Shown here: positions 9,401-17,862 of the stretch, piece after piece
How the letters are laid out: the number at the start of each line of letters is the position of its first letter
Numbering within the stretch: position 1 is the first letter of the stretch
Source: Sphingopyxis sp.
GTDB lineage: Bacteria; Pseudomonadota; Alphaproteobacteria; Sphingomonadales; Sphingomonadaceae
Direction of reading: 5' to 3'
Assembly (NCBI GenBank): GCA_013823985.1
Contig: PNNB01000070.1
Span: 25,039-89,038, forward strand
DNA length: 64,000 nucleotides
Position numbers and translations under genes: made by a program
Notes under the pieces: model-generated
What the model was told of the DNA's origin: nothing
The model's input: the letters and a program-made list of their open reading frames with translations, nothing else
Database searches by the model: none

Positions 9401-11194
9401 TACGACGTAACTGTCCGGGCTTCGGATGGCACTTTGTTCGACGATCAGGCTATCTCGGTCACAGTGACTAATGTGGCCGATAATCCACCTGTTATTACCT
9501 CCAACGGCGGCGGTGCGACAGCGGCTATAAGTATCTCGGAAAACAGCGCAGCCGTGACCACGGTCGCTGCTATAGATCCTGACGGAACGACGCCAACCTA
9601 CTCGATCATCGGGGGCGCCGATGCAGCTCTGTTCTTCATTGATCCGCAAACAGGGGCGTTGACGTTCATCAATAATCCGGACTTCGAGACACCTATTGAT
9701 GCCGATGCCAACGGAATTTACGACGTAATCGTGCGGGCGTCCGACGGCGTATATTTTGACGATCAGGCATTGTCGGTCACGGTCACCGATGTGAACGAAG
9801 GCGGCAGAACAATCACCGGCTCTTCCGGCAACAACACGATCACACCTTCCTCAACCAATGTCGCACTGCAAACGACAGCGCTGAACGATACCGTCTTCGC
9901 GCTTGCCGGGAATGACATCATCGATGGCGGCGCAGGTGCAGACTATATGGATGGTGGCACAGGCGATGACACTTATTATGTCGACCAATTTTCCAATGAT
10001 GGAAATAGTGCCAACGATGATCTGGTTATCGAGGCCGTAGGTGGAGGAATCGATAGGGTTTTTAGCACAGTAAGTTATATTCTAACGCCAAACGTGGAAA
10101 ACCTGTTCCTAACTGGGACCAATGCCATCAATGGAACTGGAAACGACCTTAACAATACAATCTTTGGAAATCAGGGTAATAACATAATTGACGGCGGATT
10201 AGGGAACGACACTCTGTATGGGGAAGCAGGCTCCGACACTCTGCTGGGTGGTGCCGGAAACGACACTTTAGACGGCGGCATGGGTAATGACGTGTTAGAT
10301 GGCGGTGATGGCAATGACACATTAGATGGCCGTGATGGTGTGGATCGCCTCTCAGGTGGCCTCGGTGACGACATATATTACGTTAATGACTTTTCCGATG
10401 ACGGCGACAATACCAACGATGATTTGGTAATCGAAGCTGCGTCGGCCGGCATTGATTTGGTTTATAGCCAATGGGATTACGCACTCCCGACAAATGTTGA
10501 AAACCTGACCCTTTTAGGTGGAGGTAATTTCAATGGCTTGGGCAACGATCTAAACAACATAATCAACGGGAATACGTTTAATAACTATTTGGATGGTGGA
10601 GCAGGTAACGACACGATCAACGGCAACGCTGGCCAAGACACTATCCGGGGCGGTAATGGTAACGACACCATTAACGGCGGCGCCGATAATGACTCGCTCT
10701 TTGGCGATGCAGGTATCGACTCTCTGCTTGGTGCAGCCGGAAATGACCTGTTGGACGGCGGTGCGGGCAACGACACGCTGAATGGCCAGTCCGGATCCGA
10801 TACGATTATTGGTGGCCAAGGCCGCGATTCATTGAACGGCGGCACGGAAGCGGATATTTTCCGCTTTAACTTCGGCGACACGACCACCAATTCAACCACC
10901 ATCGACATCATCACCGACTTCACCACCGGCTCTGACAAGATCGACCTCGATTTCGTCAACGGAGGCATCTCGGCGGCTGCCTATTCGGAAGGGTTGATCG
11001 CTACCAACTCCTTCACCGATGCCTTGGCGAGCGCGCAGGCGATGCTTTCGGGTGGCAAGTCAGTAGCATTCGTGGCCGGATCAACCGACGGCTGGTTGTT
11101 CTGGGATACCAATGGCGATGGCGTGATTGACCAGTCGATCCTGCTGAAGGGCGTGGGTTCGCTGGGCGGGTTTGATTTTACGGACATCATGTAA
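6449..11194 (+). CDS. Large secreted RTX / cadherin-like repeat protein, type I secretion substrate
   Basis: A 1581-residue protein without an N-terminal signal peptide. Order of parts: unique head (1-130); a first RTX block of GGxGxDxLx calcium-binding nonapeptides (about 138-320); seven cadherin-like repeats of about 106 residues, each with VITSNGGG, an ENATAV-type strand and GGADAALFTIDPQTG (about 373-1117); a second RTX block (about 1150-1470); and a tail with DIITDFTTGSDKIDLD, as in serralysin-type C-termini, which carries the uncleaved type I secretion signal. No enzymatic domain is visible. A surface adhesin or biofilm-matrix role is likely by family. The exporter and adaptor genes follow directly. 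It is island cargo. Confidence 0.93.
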   Translation: MPTFYNALGSQTLNGSNQQDRFYAFTFDDNLNNLRADSIVAVFSWTTTLRTSATNFFTITGNNVQLSSDFFAGGEKNDFIYGSNANDAIFFNNGVISGGIGSFSSIEQIEMGAGDDIVDLSARGPSGVDYTKNIIIRGDSGNDTIIGGAGMDTIYGDDGNDLLLGWRGADTLYGGAGDDTIYGDDFGFNGIAGDDFLYGQAGNDTLYGGARTDRLEGGDGNDTLYGGSGGDNLLGGAGDDILYGDDDGVNGNDKLDGEAGNDQMFGGGGNDEMRGGTGNDLVDGGIGNDFVDGDGGIDILIGGAGDDILNGGTESDTAVYSGNLSDYSIVQNVDGSFTITDLRGGSPDGVDTLRNVEFFQFANTTIPAGVPNTPPVITSDGGGIAASLSVLENATFVTTVTASDADNGQTLTYSIAGGADAALFTIDPVTGVVSFINAPDFENPADAGGNNVYDIIVRATDNLGGFDEQAIAITVTDVSEGSPPIIISNGGGATASVTIDENATAVATVQAEDADGTTPTYSIVGGADAALFSIDPQTGQLVFINAPDFENPTDAGQNNVYDVIVQASDGINIDQQQISVTVANTNDNAPVITSAGGGATGSVSATENATAVATVVATDADGSTLTYAIVGGADAALFTIDPVTGALAFITAPDFEIPGDFDGNNVYDVIVQASDGTNIDEQQIAVTVGNANDISPVITSNGGGATASVSISENISAVTTVTATDADGTNPVYSIVGGADAALFTIDPQTGSLVFITAPDFETPGDFDGNNVYDVIVQASDGVNSSQQQIAVSVGNVNDAAPVITSNGGGATASVSVTENTAAITSVTSTDADGPAPVYTIVGGADAAFFTIDPQTGALQFLSAPDFELPGDFNGDNIYDVIVQASDGTNSDQQQIAVTVTNANDNAPVITSGGGGANAAVSAAENQRTVLAVVAQDADGAAITYSIVGGADAALFTINAQTGALEFITAPDFELPTDADFNGIYDVTVRASDGTLFDDQAISVTVTNVADNPPVITSNGGGATAAISISENSAAVTTVAAIDPDGTTPTYSIIGGADAALFFIDPQTGALTFINNPDFETPIDADANGIYDVIVRASDGVYFDDQALSVTVTDVNEGGRTITGSSGNNTITPSSTNVALQTTALNDTVFALAGNDIIDGGAGADYMDGGTGDDTYYVDQFSNDGNSANDDLVIEAVGGGIDRVFSTVSYILTPNVENLFLTGTNAINGTGNDLNNTIFGNQGNNIIDGGLGNDTLYGEAGSDTLLGGAGNDTLDGGMGNDVLDGGDGNDTLDGRDGVDRLSGGLGDDIYYVNDFSDDGDNTNDDLVIEAASAGIDLVYSQWDYALPTNVENLTLLGGGNFNGLGNDLNNIINGNTFNNYLDGGAGNDTINGNAGQDTIRGGNGNDTINGGADNDSLFGDAGIDSLLGAAGNDLLDGGAGNDTLNGQSGSDTIIGGQGRDSLNGGTEADIFRFNFGDTTTNSTTIDIITDFTTGSDKIDLDFVNGGISAAAYSEGLIATNSFTDALASAQAMLSGGKSVAFVAGSTDGWLFWDTNGDGVIDQSILLKGVGSLGGFDFTDIM
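6860..7410 (+). repeat. First RTX nonapeptide block
   Basis: About 60 codons' worth of glycine- and aspartate-rich nonapeptides repeat here with the consensus GGxGxDxLx, for example GGAGDDTIYGDD and GGDGNDTLYGG. These units bind calcium and fold as a parallel beta-roll outside the cell. Confidence 0.85.
7561..9801 (+). repeat. Seven tandem cadherin-like repeats
   Basis: Seven units start near 7561, 7894, 8212, 8533, 8851, 9169 and 9487, with a period of 318-333 bases. Units 2 to 5 are closely alike at the DNA level, which suggests recent duplication or homogenisation; units 1, 6 and 7 are more diverged. Each encodes one beta-sandwich domain with acidic interdomain motifs (DADG, NDNAP) expected to bind calcium. 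Confidence 0.85.
9904..10865 (+). repeat. Second RTX nonapeptide block
   Basis: A second set of GGxGxDxLx units, interrupted by two copies of a YYVNDFSDDGDN-type segment followed by a beta-strand motif ending VENLxLxG. This arrangement is common upstream of type I secretion signals. The block is more A+T-rich than the first. Confidence 0.85.
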
Positions 11195-11310
11195 TCCAGC
11201 ACCGGTTGCTGCCTCTAAAAGCGGGCGGCGACCGGTCATTGCTGCTTACAGCATATTAAGGTATCTCCGGTAGAGCGGACCTTTGTGGCGCGGGCCAAAA
11301 CGAGGGGCAT

Positions 11311-13059
11311 ATGATTTCTGTCTTAACCGGAGGTAACGCGGCCAAGCCCCTCGCGCATGCGTTGCAGCAATGCCGTCAGCATCTGGTGCAGGCGGCTATC
11401 TTCAGTGCGCTGCTCAATCTCCTATACCTCGCGCCAGCACTCTATATGATGCAGGTCTATGACCGGGTCGTACCCACACGCGGCGTGCAGACGCTGGTCG
11501 TGCTCACCATTATCTACCTTTTTGCGATAATCACCCTCGCGGCGCTCGACTGGCTGCGTTCGCGGCTTCTGGTGCGTGCAGCAGCACGTCTGGACCGGTT
11601 GCTGGTGTGCGATGTTCTCAAGGCACTGCTGAGGATGCCGGACGAGGCGCGCGCCAATTCCGGATCTGTCCTTCGCGAATTTGATACCTTCCGCCAGACA
11701 ATGACCGGCCCTAGCGTTGTGGCGTTATTCGATGCCCCTTGGGCGCCGATCTATATTCTGGTTTGTTTCCTGCTCCATCCGTTGATCGGATTGTTTGCGT
11801 TGGTCTGTGCAGCGACATTGTTTCTGGTCGGCTATCTGAACGAGCGGGCCATGAAAGGCTCACTGTCTCGCGCCATGGCAGATCAGCAAACCGCCTATCG
11901 GGCGATTGAAGGTACATTGCGGTCAAGCAGGATCGTTCGCGCACTGGGCATGTCAGATGGTCTCATCGCACGCCATTTGGAAGAACGACGTGCTGCAACC
12001 GGATCACAGGCACAGACCGCTTTCATCAGCGCAAAATATGTCAGCATTACCAAAGCGGCGCGTATCGCGATGCAGTCCTTCGCCTTGGGTCTGGGGGCGT
12101 TGCTCGCAATCGACCAACAGATTTCGGCAGGCGCGATATTTGCCTCGGCGCTGCTGCTGTCGCGGGCGCTTGCCCCCTTGGAAAGCATCACGGCAGCGTG
12201 GCGCAATACGGTGCAGGCGCGGGTCGCATTGGACGGCCTCAACACCGTTTTCAACGCCCAGCAAGAATCTGTCACGCCAACTCGGTTGCCTGACCCTTCA
12301 GGCAAAATCGACGTCGAGCATGTAACGGTGAACGCACCTGGCCAGAAATCCGCGATCCTGCATGACATCAATGTCGCGATAGGTGCCGGAGAATTTATCG
12401 GCATCGTCGGACCAAGTGGTGCAGGCAAGTCAACTCTCTTGCGGGCGATGGCGGGTGAACTGCCGGTGCATGAAGGGGCCATAAGGCTGGATGGCGCCAG
12501 CTTGAACGACTGGCCCGACGATCAGCGCGCGGCTTCTTTTGGCTATGTGCCTCAAGAGGCATCTCTCTTGGCAGGCACGATCAAGGACAATATCGCGCGT
12601 TTCCAGACCGAAACCGCATCGGATGTGCGGGGGCTGGACGAAGAAGTTGTCCGTGTGGCCAAGCTATGCGGTGCCCATGATTTTATTCTCCGGCTTCCGC
12701 AAGCCTATGACACCATGCTGGGGCCAGACGGGGTCGGCTTGTCGGTTGGACAGGCGCAACGTATTGCTTTGGCTCGCGCGCTCTTCGGCAGTCCCGCTGT
12801 GCTCTTGCTCGATGAACCTAACGCCCATCTGGATGCCGAAGGGGAAAGCCATTTGATCGCGACACTCGCCGATCTAAAGCGGCAGAAGGTCACAATCATC
12901 ATCGTCGCTCATCGGCTGCGGGTGTTGGAAAGCAGCGATAAGCTACTGGTCCTGCGTGCGGGCCGCGTTGAACAATATGGCAAAAGCGATCGCGTAATCC
13001 GCCGTCTTTCCGAAGGCGCGGCAAAAGCAAGTTCGCCCACGGGTCCATTATCGGCATGA
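11311..13059 (+). CDS. Type I secretion ABC transporter (permease/ATPase, PrtD/HasD family)
   Basis: This 582-residue protein is the inner-membrane ATPase of a type I secretion system. Residues 20-300 form the six-helix membrane domain. The ATPase domain has Walker A GPSGAGKST (near 370), a signature read as LSVGQ instead of LSGGQ, Walker B VLLLDEP and the H-loop VAHR. There is no N-terminal C39 peptidase or C39-like domain, which fits the PrtD/HasD group that exports RTX proteins. GAGGGG lies just before the ATG. Its end overlaps the HlyD-family gene by 4 bases (ATGA). The substrate is presumably the RTX protein encoded 116 bases upstream. Confidence 0.95.
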   Translation: MISVLTGGNAAKPLAHALQQCRQHLVQAAIFSALLNLLYLAPALYMMQVYDRVVPTRGVQTLVVLTIIYLFAIITLAALDWLRSRLLVRAAARLDRLLVCDVLKALLRMPDEARANSGSVLREFDTFRQTMTGPSVVALFDAPWAPIYILVCFLLHPLIGLFALVCAATLFLVGYLNERAMKGSLSRAMADQQTAYRAIEGTLRSSRIVRALGMSDGLIARHLEERRAATGSQAQTAFISAKYVSITKAARIAMQSFALGLGALLAIDQQISAGAIFASALLLSRALAPLESITAAWRNTVQARVALDGLNTVFNAQQESVTPTRLPDPSGKIDVEHVTVNAPGQKSAILHDINVAIGAGEFIGIVGPSGAGKSTLLRAMAGELPVHEGAIRLDGASLNDWPDDQRAASFGYVPQEASLLAGTIKDNIARFQTETASDVRGLDEEVVRVAKLCGAHDFILRLPQAYDTMLGPDGVGLSVGQAQRIALARALFGSPAVLLLDEPNAHLDAEGESHLIATLADLKRQKVTIIIVAHRLRVLESSDKLLVLRAGRVEQYGKSDRVIRRLSEGAAKASSPTGPLSA

Positions 13060-14423
13060 ACATGATGTCTCCCTTGGACGGCCAAAAGCGTGCGGCAACG
13101 CCCGTTCCCGACGAAAGCATGGACGATGCCGGTAGCCGCGAAATCCGCTATGGGTGGATGGTGATCATTGCCTTCTTCGGCCTATTCTTGGGCTGGGCCT
13201 TGTTCGTTCGGATGGATGCGGCGGCTTATGCCACAGGCACAATTGCTGTTTCGGGTAACCGGCAGGTCGTGCAGCACCGCGAAGGCGGGACGGTGGCCAA
13301 AATAGAGGTCAAAGAGGGTCAGCGCGTTACCAAGGGGCAGGTGCTGATCATGCTGGCAGGCGAAGACGTCATTGCTACTGAACGGTCGCTTTCGTCCCAA
13401 GTCATCGGCCTGCGCGCCGAACGCGCCCGCCTGATAGCCGAGAAGAGCGGCCGCACGACCATTGAGCCGCCCATCGAATTTGCCTCTCTGGAGGGTGCAG
13501 ACCAGATTGAAGCCGCTCGCGCGATGGCCTTGCAACGCAGCACATTACTGGCTCGGCGCGATACCACAGGCGGGCAGAAATCGGTCTTGGGCCAGCAATC
13601 GGCACAGTCCTCCGCACGCATCAAGGGGATCGAGGACCAGATCGTCTCGAACCAGCGGCAAACCGAACTTTTCCGGGAAGAGCTGGAAAGCCTCCGTTCG
13701 CTGGCAGGACGCGGATTTGTCAGTATTAACCGGATACGTGCCCTGGAACGCGCCGAAGCCGCGCTCGTCGGAGAAACGGCGAATTTGCGCGCGAGTATCG
13801 CCGCTACACGAGAACAGATCGGTGAAGCTCGAATGCAGATGTTGACGCTGGATTCCCAAAACGAAAAAGATGTTTCGGAAAGTCTTCGTGCCATCGAGTT
13901 CAACCTGAATGAAATTCTCCCCAAGCTGAACGCAGCCAAAGAGCAGCTTGCACGTATGACGATCCGGGCACCCGCGTCCGGTCAGGTAGTAGGCCTTAAA
14001 GTCTTCACCATCGGTGGCGTCATCCCACCAGGCGAAACCTTGATGGAAATAGTGCCCGAGCGGGTCAAACTAGTTGTCCAAACCCAAATAGCGCCCACAG
14101 ACGCGGATGACATCTATGTTGGGCAGAAGGCAGAGATACGCATTTCCGCTCTTCACAACCGGCAACTCCCTATCCTCACCGGTAAAGTAACCCGACTCTC
14201 CGCAGACAGCTTTCTAGACGAACGGACGGGGCAACGGTTTTTCACAGCAGAGGTTAATGCGGATCCAGCCGTTTTGAAAAAGTTCAGCGAAAAAGTCGGT
14301 GGTGGACGCATAAAAGCAGGATTGCCGGTGGAAGTCATCCTCCCGACCCGTAAGCGGACACTATTCCAATATCTGATGGAGCCGCTCGACCAGAACCTGT
14401 GGAGCACTTTTCGCGAGCAGTGA
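13056..14423 (+). CDS. HlyD-family periplasmic adaptor of type I secretion
   Basis: A 455-residue membrane fusion protein. One N-terminal transmembrane helix at about residues 35-55 anchors it in the inner membrane. It is followed by a split lipoyl domain (HREGGTVAKIEVKEGQRVTKG), a long coiled-coil hairpin (about 100-290) and a beta-barrel (RAPASGQVVGLKV onward). It would join the ABC exporter to an outer-membrane TolC-type channel. It starts inside the end of the ABC gene, so translation is coupled. No TolC homologue is encoded in this window, so a channel from elsewhere must be used. Confidence 0.94.
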   Translation: MNMMSPLDGQKRAATPVPDESMDDAGSREIRYGWMVIIAFFGLFLGWALFVRMDAAAYATGTIAVSGNRQVVQHREGGTVAKIEVKEGQRVTKGQVLIMLAGEDVIATERSLSSQVIGLRAERARLIAEKSGRTTIEPPIEFASLEGADQIEAARAMALQRSTLLARRDTTGGQKSVLGQQSAQSSARIKGIEDQIVSNQRQTELFREELESLRSLAGRGFVSINRIRALERAEAALVGETANLRASIAATREQIGEARMQMLTLDSQNEKDVSESLRAIEFNLNEILPKLNAAKEQLARMTIRAPASGQVVGLKVFTIGGVIPPGETLMEIVPERVKLVVQTQIAPTDADDIYVGQKAEIRISALHNRQLPILTGKVTRLSADSFLDERTGQRFFTAEVNADPAVLKKFSEKVGGGRIKAGLPVEVILPTRKRTLFQYLMEPLDQNLWSTFREQ

Positions 14424-14588
14424 AATTTTGATAACCTTTTTGTCTTTCTCGCGTGCGCGTGATCTTGGAACGAAACCTTAAACCGTCAGCTTTCGACGGA
14501 ATTGCTTGATTGCAAATTCGGATTTTCCATCCGCCAGTCCAACTGTAAGCTAAGCAAATTGAGGAATGAAAAAATAAGGAGGGAATTT

Positions 14589-14636
14589 AACTGGGCCCGA
14601 GCATCCATCCCGAAGGAAAGATACCCAGGCCCAGTT
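14589..14636. terminator. Stem-loop between HlyD and integrase genes
   Basis: The 9-bp arms AACTGGGCC (14589-14597) and GGCCCAGTT (14628-14636) are perfectly complementary with a 30-base loop. It lies 6 bases after the integrase stop on the minus strand and 165 bases after the HlyD stop. There is no T-run on either side, so it may be a transcript 3'-end structure or a protein site instead of a simple terminator. Confidence 0.4.
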
Positions 14637-14642
14637 CAGTTG

Positions 14643-15794
14643 TTACCAGTTCACGTTTAGCTTAGCTGCACCAACTTCCGCCGCCGCCATCAGCGTGTCA
14701 TTCGCAAGATGGGCGTACCTAGCTGTGCTTGCCACATTCACATGTCCAAGCAGCTTGCCGACCGTGTAAAGATCGACACCTGACCCAGCCAACGCCGAAG
14801 CGTAGCTATGACGGAGGTCATGGATGTGAACATCGTCCAGCCCCGCCAACTTCCGCGCCTCCATGAAGGAACGCTTGATGTCGGTGAACGGCAACATCGT
14901 TTGCGGGTTGGGCAACAGCCACGGGCAGTCGGGATAGCGTGGCAACTGGCTTATGATGTCCATTGCCGCTTGGGACAGGGGTACGTGTCGCCCTCTGCCG
15001 TTCTTGGTCATATTCAGCGTCCATGTCCGTTTCTCGATGTCGATATCCGACCACTTGGCCTTAAGCAGTTCAGACTTCCGCGCACCGGTTAGCAACAACA
15101 GACCCACGATGTTCTTGAGCTGCGGATTGGCGGAACACGCGCAAGCCAGCTTTAGTGCATTGGCCTCATCACTGGTCAGGTAACGTTCGCGGGCGTTGTT
15201 GAATTTGACCCGCGGCACATACTTCACGGGATTGCCGTCAAAGAGCTGCCACTGGCGGGCAAGCTCGAACGACCTGGAAAACATGATCCGGATTTTCTCG
15301 ACCGTCGCGGGTGCCAATCCACTTTTCCGCTTCTCCGTTAGCCACGTGGTGACATCTTGTTGCTTGATTTCGTCCAGCCGTAGTTTCCCCCAGCGGGGCA
15401 ACACATGGTTATGAATCATACGTTCGGTGCTGTCGTAACTACGCTGATAGCTTGCGGCGTGTGCCAGATGTTGTTCGGCCAGTTCGCGGTAAAACGGAAT
15501 GACCTTCTTCTTTTCCTTTTCTGCGGCTGGATCTCCACCCAGGACAGCTTCTGACCGTATCTTCTTTGCGACACGCTTGGCCTGTTCAAAGGTGATATCC
15601 GCATAGCCCCCGATGGTCACCTGACGTTGGCGGCCATGGGGATCGAAGTAGCGTTGGAAATAGGTTTTCTTACCCGAACACCGTACTTCCAAGCCGAAGC
15701 CGGTCTGGGTATCAGAGTAATAATCGGTACGTTTCTTGCCCGGCTCGCACTGGGCTGCCGCGCAGAAGGCGGCGGTCAATTGGACTTTTGGCAT
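14643..15794 (-). CDS. Tyrosine-type site-specific integrase
   Basis: A 383-residue P4-type integrase. The N-terminal arm-binding domain (DUF4102-like, residues 1-95) is followed by a SAM-like core-binding domain (about 100-190) and the catalytic domain with R239 (TGARKSEL), H325-x-x-R328 (IHDLRHSYAS), H351 (LLGHVN) and nucleophile Y360 (ARYAHL). All catalytic residues are present. The start at 15794 has AAGGA 8 bases upstream; an in-frame start at 15815 lies before that site. It is the likely enzyme for integration at the tRNA-Thr gene. It lies in the middle of the island instead of at an edge, which suggests later cargo gain or a composite element. Confidence 0.95.
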   Translation of the reverse strand: MPKVQLTAAFCAAAQCEPGKKRTDYYSDTQTGFGLEVRCSGKKTYFQRYFDPHGRQRQVTIGGYADITFEQAKRVAKKIRSEAVLGGDPAAEKEKKKVIPFYRELAEQHLAHAASYQRSYDSTERMIHNHVLPRWGKLRLDEIKQQDVTTWLTEKRKSGLAPATVEKIRIMFSRSFELARQWQLFDGNPVKYVPRVKFNNARERYLTSDEANALKLACACSANPQLKNIVGLLLLTGARKSELLKAKWSDIDIEKRTWTLNMTKNGRGRHVPLSQAAMDIISQLPRYPDCPWLLPNPQTMLPFTDIKRSFMEARKLAGLDDVHIHDLRHSYASALAGSGVDLYTVGKLLGHVNVASTARYAHLANDTLMAAAEVGAAKLNVNW

Positions 15795-16310
15795 GATGGT
15801 TTCCTTCCGAAACATGGGAATTGGTTAGGCACACACAGATGCGCTGCGGTGCGGGTAGGGGGTGGAGTGCCTCCGGCCGGAGTTTCGCTGCTGGGTGGTT
15901 TGGCGCATTGGCTCAGGCGGGGCATTCCCGGGCAGGGGGAGCTGGTAATGGTCTGATCGTTCACTACTGTGGAGGATCGGCTTAATTTGGTGGTGGCAGA
16001 GGCGGCACCGAACGCCGAGTTTGACGCGCGGTTCGTTCCGCGATTTTGGTGGTCACGGGGTACGCCACTGCTTTGGTGCTAGACCGTCTTAACCTTACCC
16101 GCCTTTATCGATATCGGACAACGCGCCGCAGGCTTAGCCACAACCTTATTCATATAAATTCTATAAGCTTACGGCTTCGGATTGTGGTGAGGTGGCAGCA
16201 GGGGAAGCAGCAACACCGGACCTGCGCCGAGCATTGCGATCCGATCAACGCTTCTGACATTGGATCGGATTTGCTACCCCTCCCCCCACCTGCACCAAAC
16301 TAATCAGCTT
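15795..16310. other. Gene-free region upstream of the integrase
   Basis: No convincing gene is present. A 62-codon minus-strand reading (15776-15964) overlaps the integrase start but has unusual composition and no ribosome binding site. The stretch 16130-16170 is A+T-rich and could hold the integrase promoter or recombination directionality sites. The imperfect inverted pair GATCCGATC near 16230 and GGATCGGAT near 16263 is also visible. Confidence 0.35.
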
Positions 16311-17714
16311 CTAATCGAACTTCTTTTTGTACTCCGGTGGCTTTGTGGCCGGTTCGTCGTCGAAGTCGGAATCATTTAGAGGCACTCGCCATTTGTCCCG
16401 CCCGTTGATCCGTTTTGGATCACCAAACAGTTCCCTCAGGATTGCGCCACATTCCTTGGCCTGCGGATTGGTAGGATATTTGAAACCCGCATGCTGCAGC
16501 ATCTCGGTGGCCGTAAACACATGGTCCTGGGGAGATGGTTCGCGCCCTAGATCGATGTGTTCCAGTATCGCATCACGAACGACGCTAATCGCTTGATGCT
16601 TGCTGTTTCGAAATGCCAATTCGGCTTCTTCTTCCGCAGTTAGCCACCAAGCCTCATGGTTGTGGAAGTCCACGGCCAGCTGGGCAAATAACTGCTGCAT
16701 GTCGATATTGTGGTTATAATCGATCCACTCGACCGGAATCGTCCACCACCTGCTATTGCCGGTGTTGTCGATCAGAAAATCCGCTTGGTTCACGGTGGCA
16801 TAAAATACCGTGCGGCGCGGATATTCAGAATCACTACGAGCATATGGCCTTCGTATCTTGTCGCTTTCGGCAGTCAGAAAGCCCTTCAGTCGCGAAACAT
16901 CCCGCCTAAATGAACTTTCCACCTCGCCTATTTCGACAATGAAGTGCGTGATGGCCGTGACAAGGCTATCTTTGTTCCCGCTATCGAGATGGTGGTCCGT
17001 TTTGATGACGGCATCGCGGAGTGGGGGATCGGATATCAGCCTTCTGCCCCATGACGTTTTCCCAAGGCCTTGCGATCCTTGGAGTGTTAGGACGCCTCGA
17101 CACTTGAACCCACTAGGCGATAAGGCCGCGGCCGCAGCACTTAGCAACCATTTTCGCATAAGGGTCTGTTTCAGCCCTTCTGGAAAGCCTTCCCTAGCCC
17201 GCAACGTCGCGTAGAAGTCCGGAAGCCGATCAACACCGTCCCAACACACGCTGTTGATCCAGTCAGCTACAGGATTGTAGGCATTGGCATCCGCGACGGC
17301 CTCTATGAACCCGCCAACCGAACCGATGTTCATTTCATTGTACGAAGCCAAGCTAAAGATATGTTCTCGAGCAACATTGTCGCTGTTTTCCGGCGTCATC
17401 ACGATCCCCGGCACCAAGATTTCTGACCTTTTCTTAATGACGTTGTACCGCGCAGTAATGCCGTGCTGTTCCATCAGGTAGCGGACATTGGCTATCGTTG
17501 TGGGCGCGCCCTTTCCTGGCCGTGGGCGATCAGGAAACAGCGACGGGTCCAGCCGCGCCGGTTGCGATGAAGCGATCGCAATCTGTTGGTTGTCCGCTCT
17601 TGGAGGCGAGACCGCGACCGGCATAGCTAAACTGATCTTCAGCTCAGCGGCACTCTTCTTCAGGTCTGGTGGCTTCCTTTCGCCACCGCCTTCTTTCCCT
17701 AATTTTTCTGTCAC
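16311..17714 (-). CDS. VirE-family (virulence-associated E) P-loop protein of a mobile element
   Basis: A 467-residue protein with the Walker A motif GSQGLGKT at about residue 225, then the VirE-domain pattern SEYPRRTVFYATVN, NTGNSRWWTIPV. The WDGVDRL segment at about 155 is also typical. Such proteins are plasmid-, phage- and satellite-borne helicase or primase-associated ATPases. The start is a GTG at 17714, set by AAAGGAG 7 bases upstream; a TTG start 27 bases earlier lies before that site. It belongs to the minus-strand run of the island. A role in element replication is likely; there is no visible primase domain in this polypeptide. Confidence 0.88.
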   Translation of the reverse strand: MTEKLGKEGGGERKPPDLKKSAAELKISLAMPVAVSPPRADNQQIAIASSQPARLDPSLFPDRPRPGKGAPTTIANVRYLMEQHGITARYNVIKKRSEILVPGIVMTPENSDNVAREHIFSLASYNEMNIGSVGGFIEAVADANAYNPVADWINSVCWDGVDRLPDFYATLRAREGFPEGLKQTLMRKWLLSAAAAALSPSGFKCRGVLTLQGSQGLGKTSWGRRLISDPPLRDAVIKTDHHLDSGNKDSLVTAITHFIVEIGEVESSFRRDVSRLKGFLTAESDKIRRPYARSDSEYPRRTVFYATVNQADFLIDNTGNSRWWTIPVEWIDYNHNIDMQQLFAQLAVDFHNHEAWWLTAEEEAELAFRNSKHQAISVVRDAILEHIDLGREPSPQDHVFTATEMLQHAGFKYPTNPQAKECGAILRELFGDPKRINGRDKWRVPLNDSDFDDEPATKPPEYKKKFD

Positions 17715-17862
17715 ATTTATTCTCCTTTGTTTCCCAGTCAATTGGGTTAATTGAACGGGATAAAAATGTTTCAGATTTACAGTTAGTTAGAGAAGGCGCC
17801 TCTGCGGTTCAAATGGGCGGGAAGTTAACCGCATTTGTGTGTGGGTTTAGTCGGTTTCAGCT

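Noticed and set aside
8315..9649. 444-codon minus-strand reading opposite the cadherin repeats
   Set aside because: It follows the repeat period of the plus-strand gene and is caused by its codon pattern; no start signal or recognisable domain.
6860..10865. CRISPR-like tandem repeats
   Set aside because: The repeats are in-frame codons for RTX nonapeptides and cadherin-like domains, with no spacer structure and no cas genes.
15776..15964. 62-codon minus-strand reading overlapping the integrase start (possible excisionase)
   Set aside because: It is very rich in Pro, Cys and Ser, has no helix-turn-helix and no ribosome binding site.
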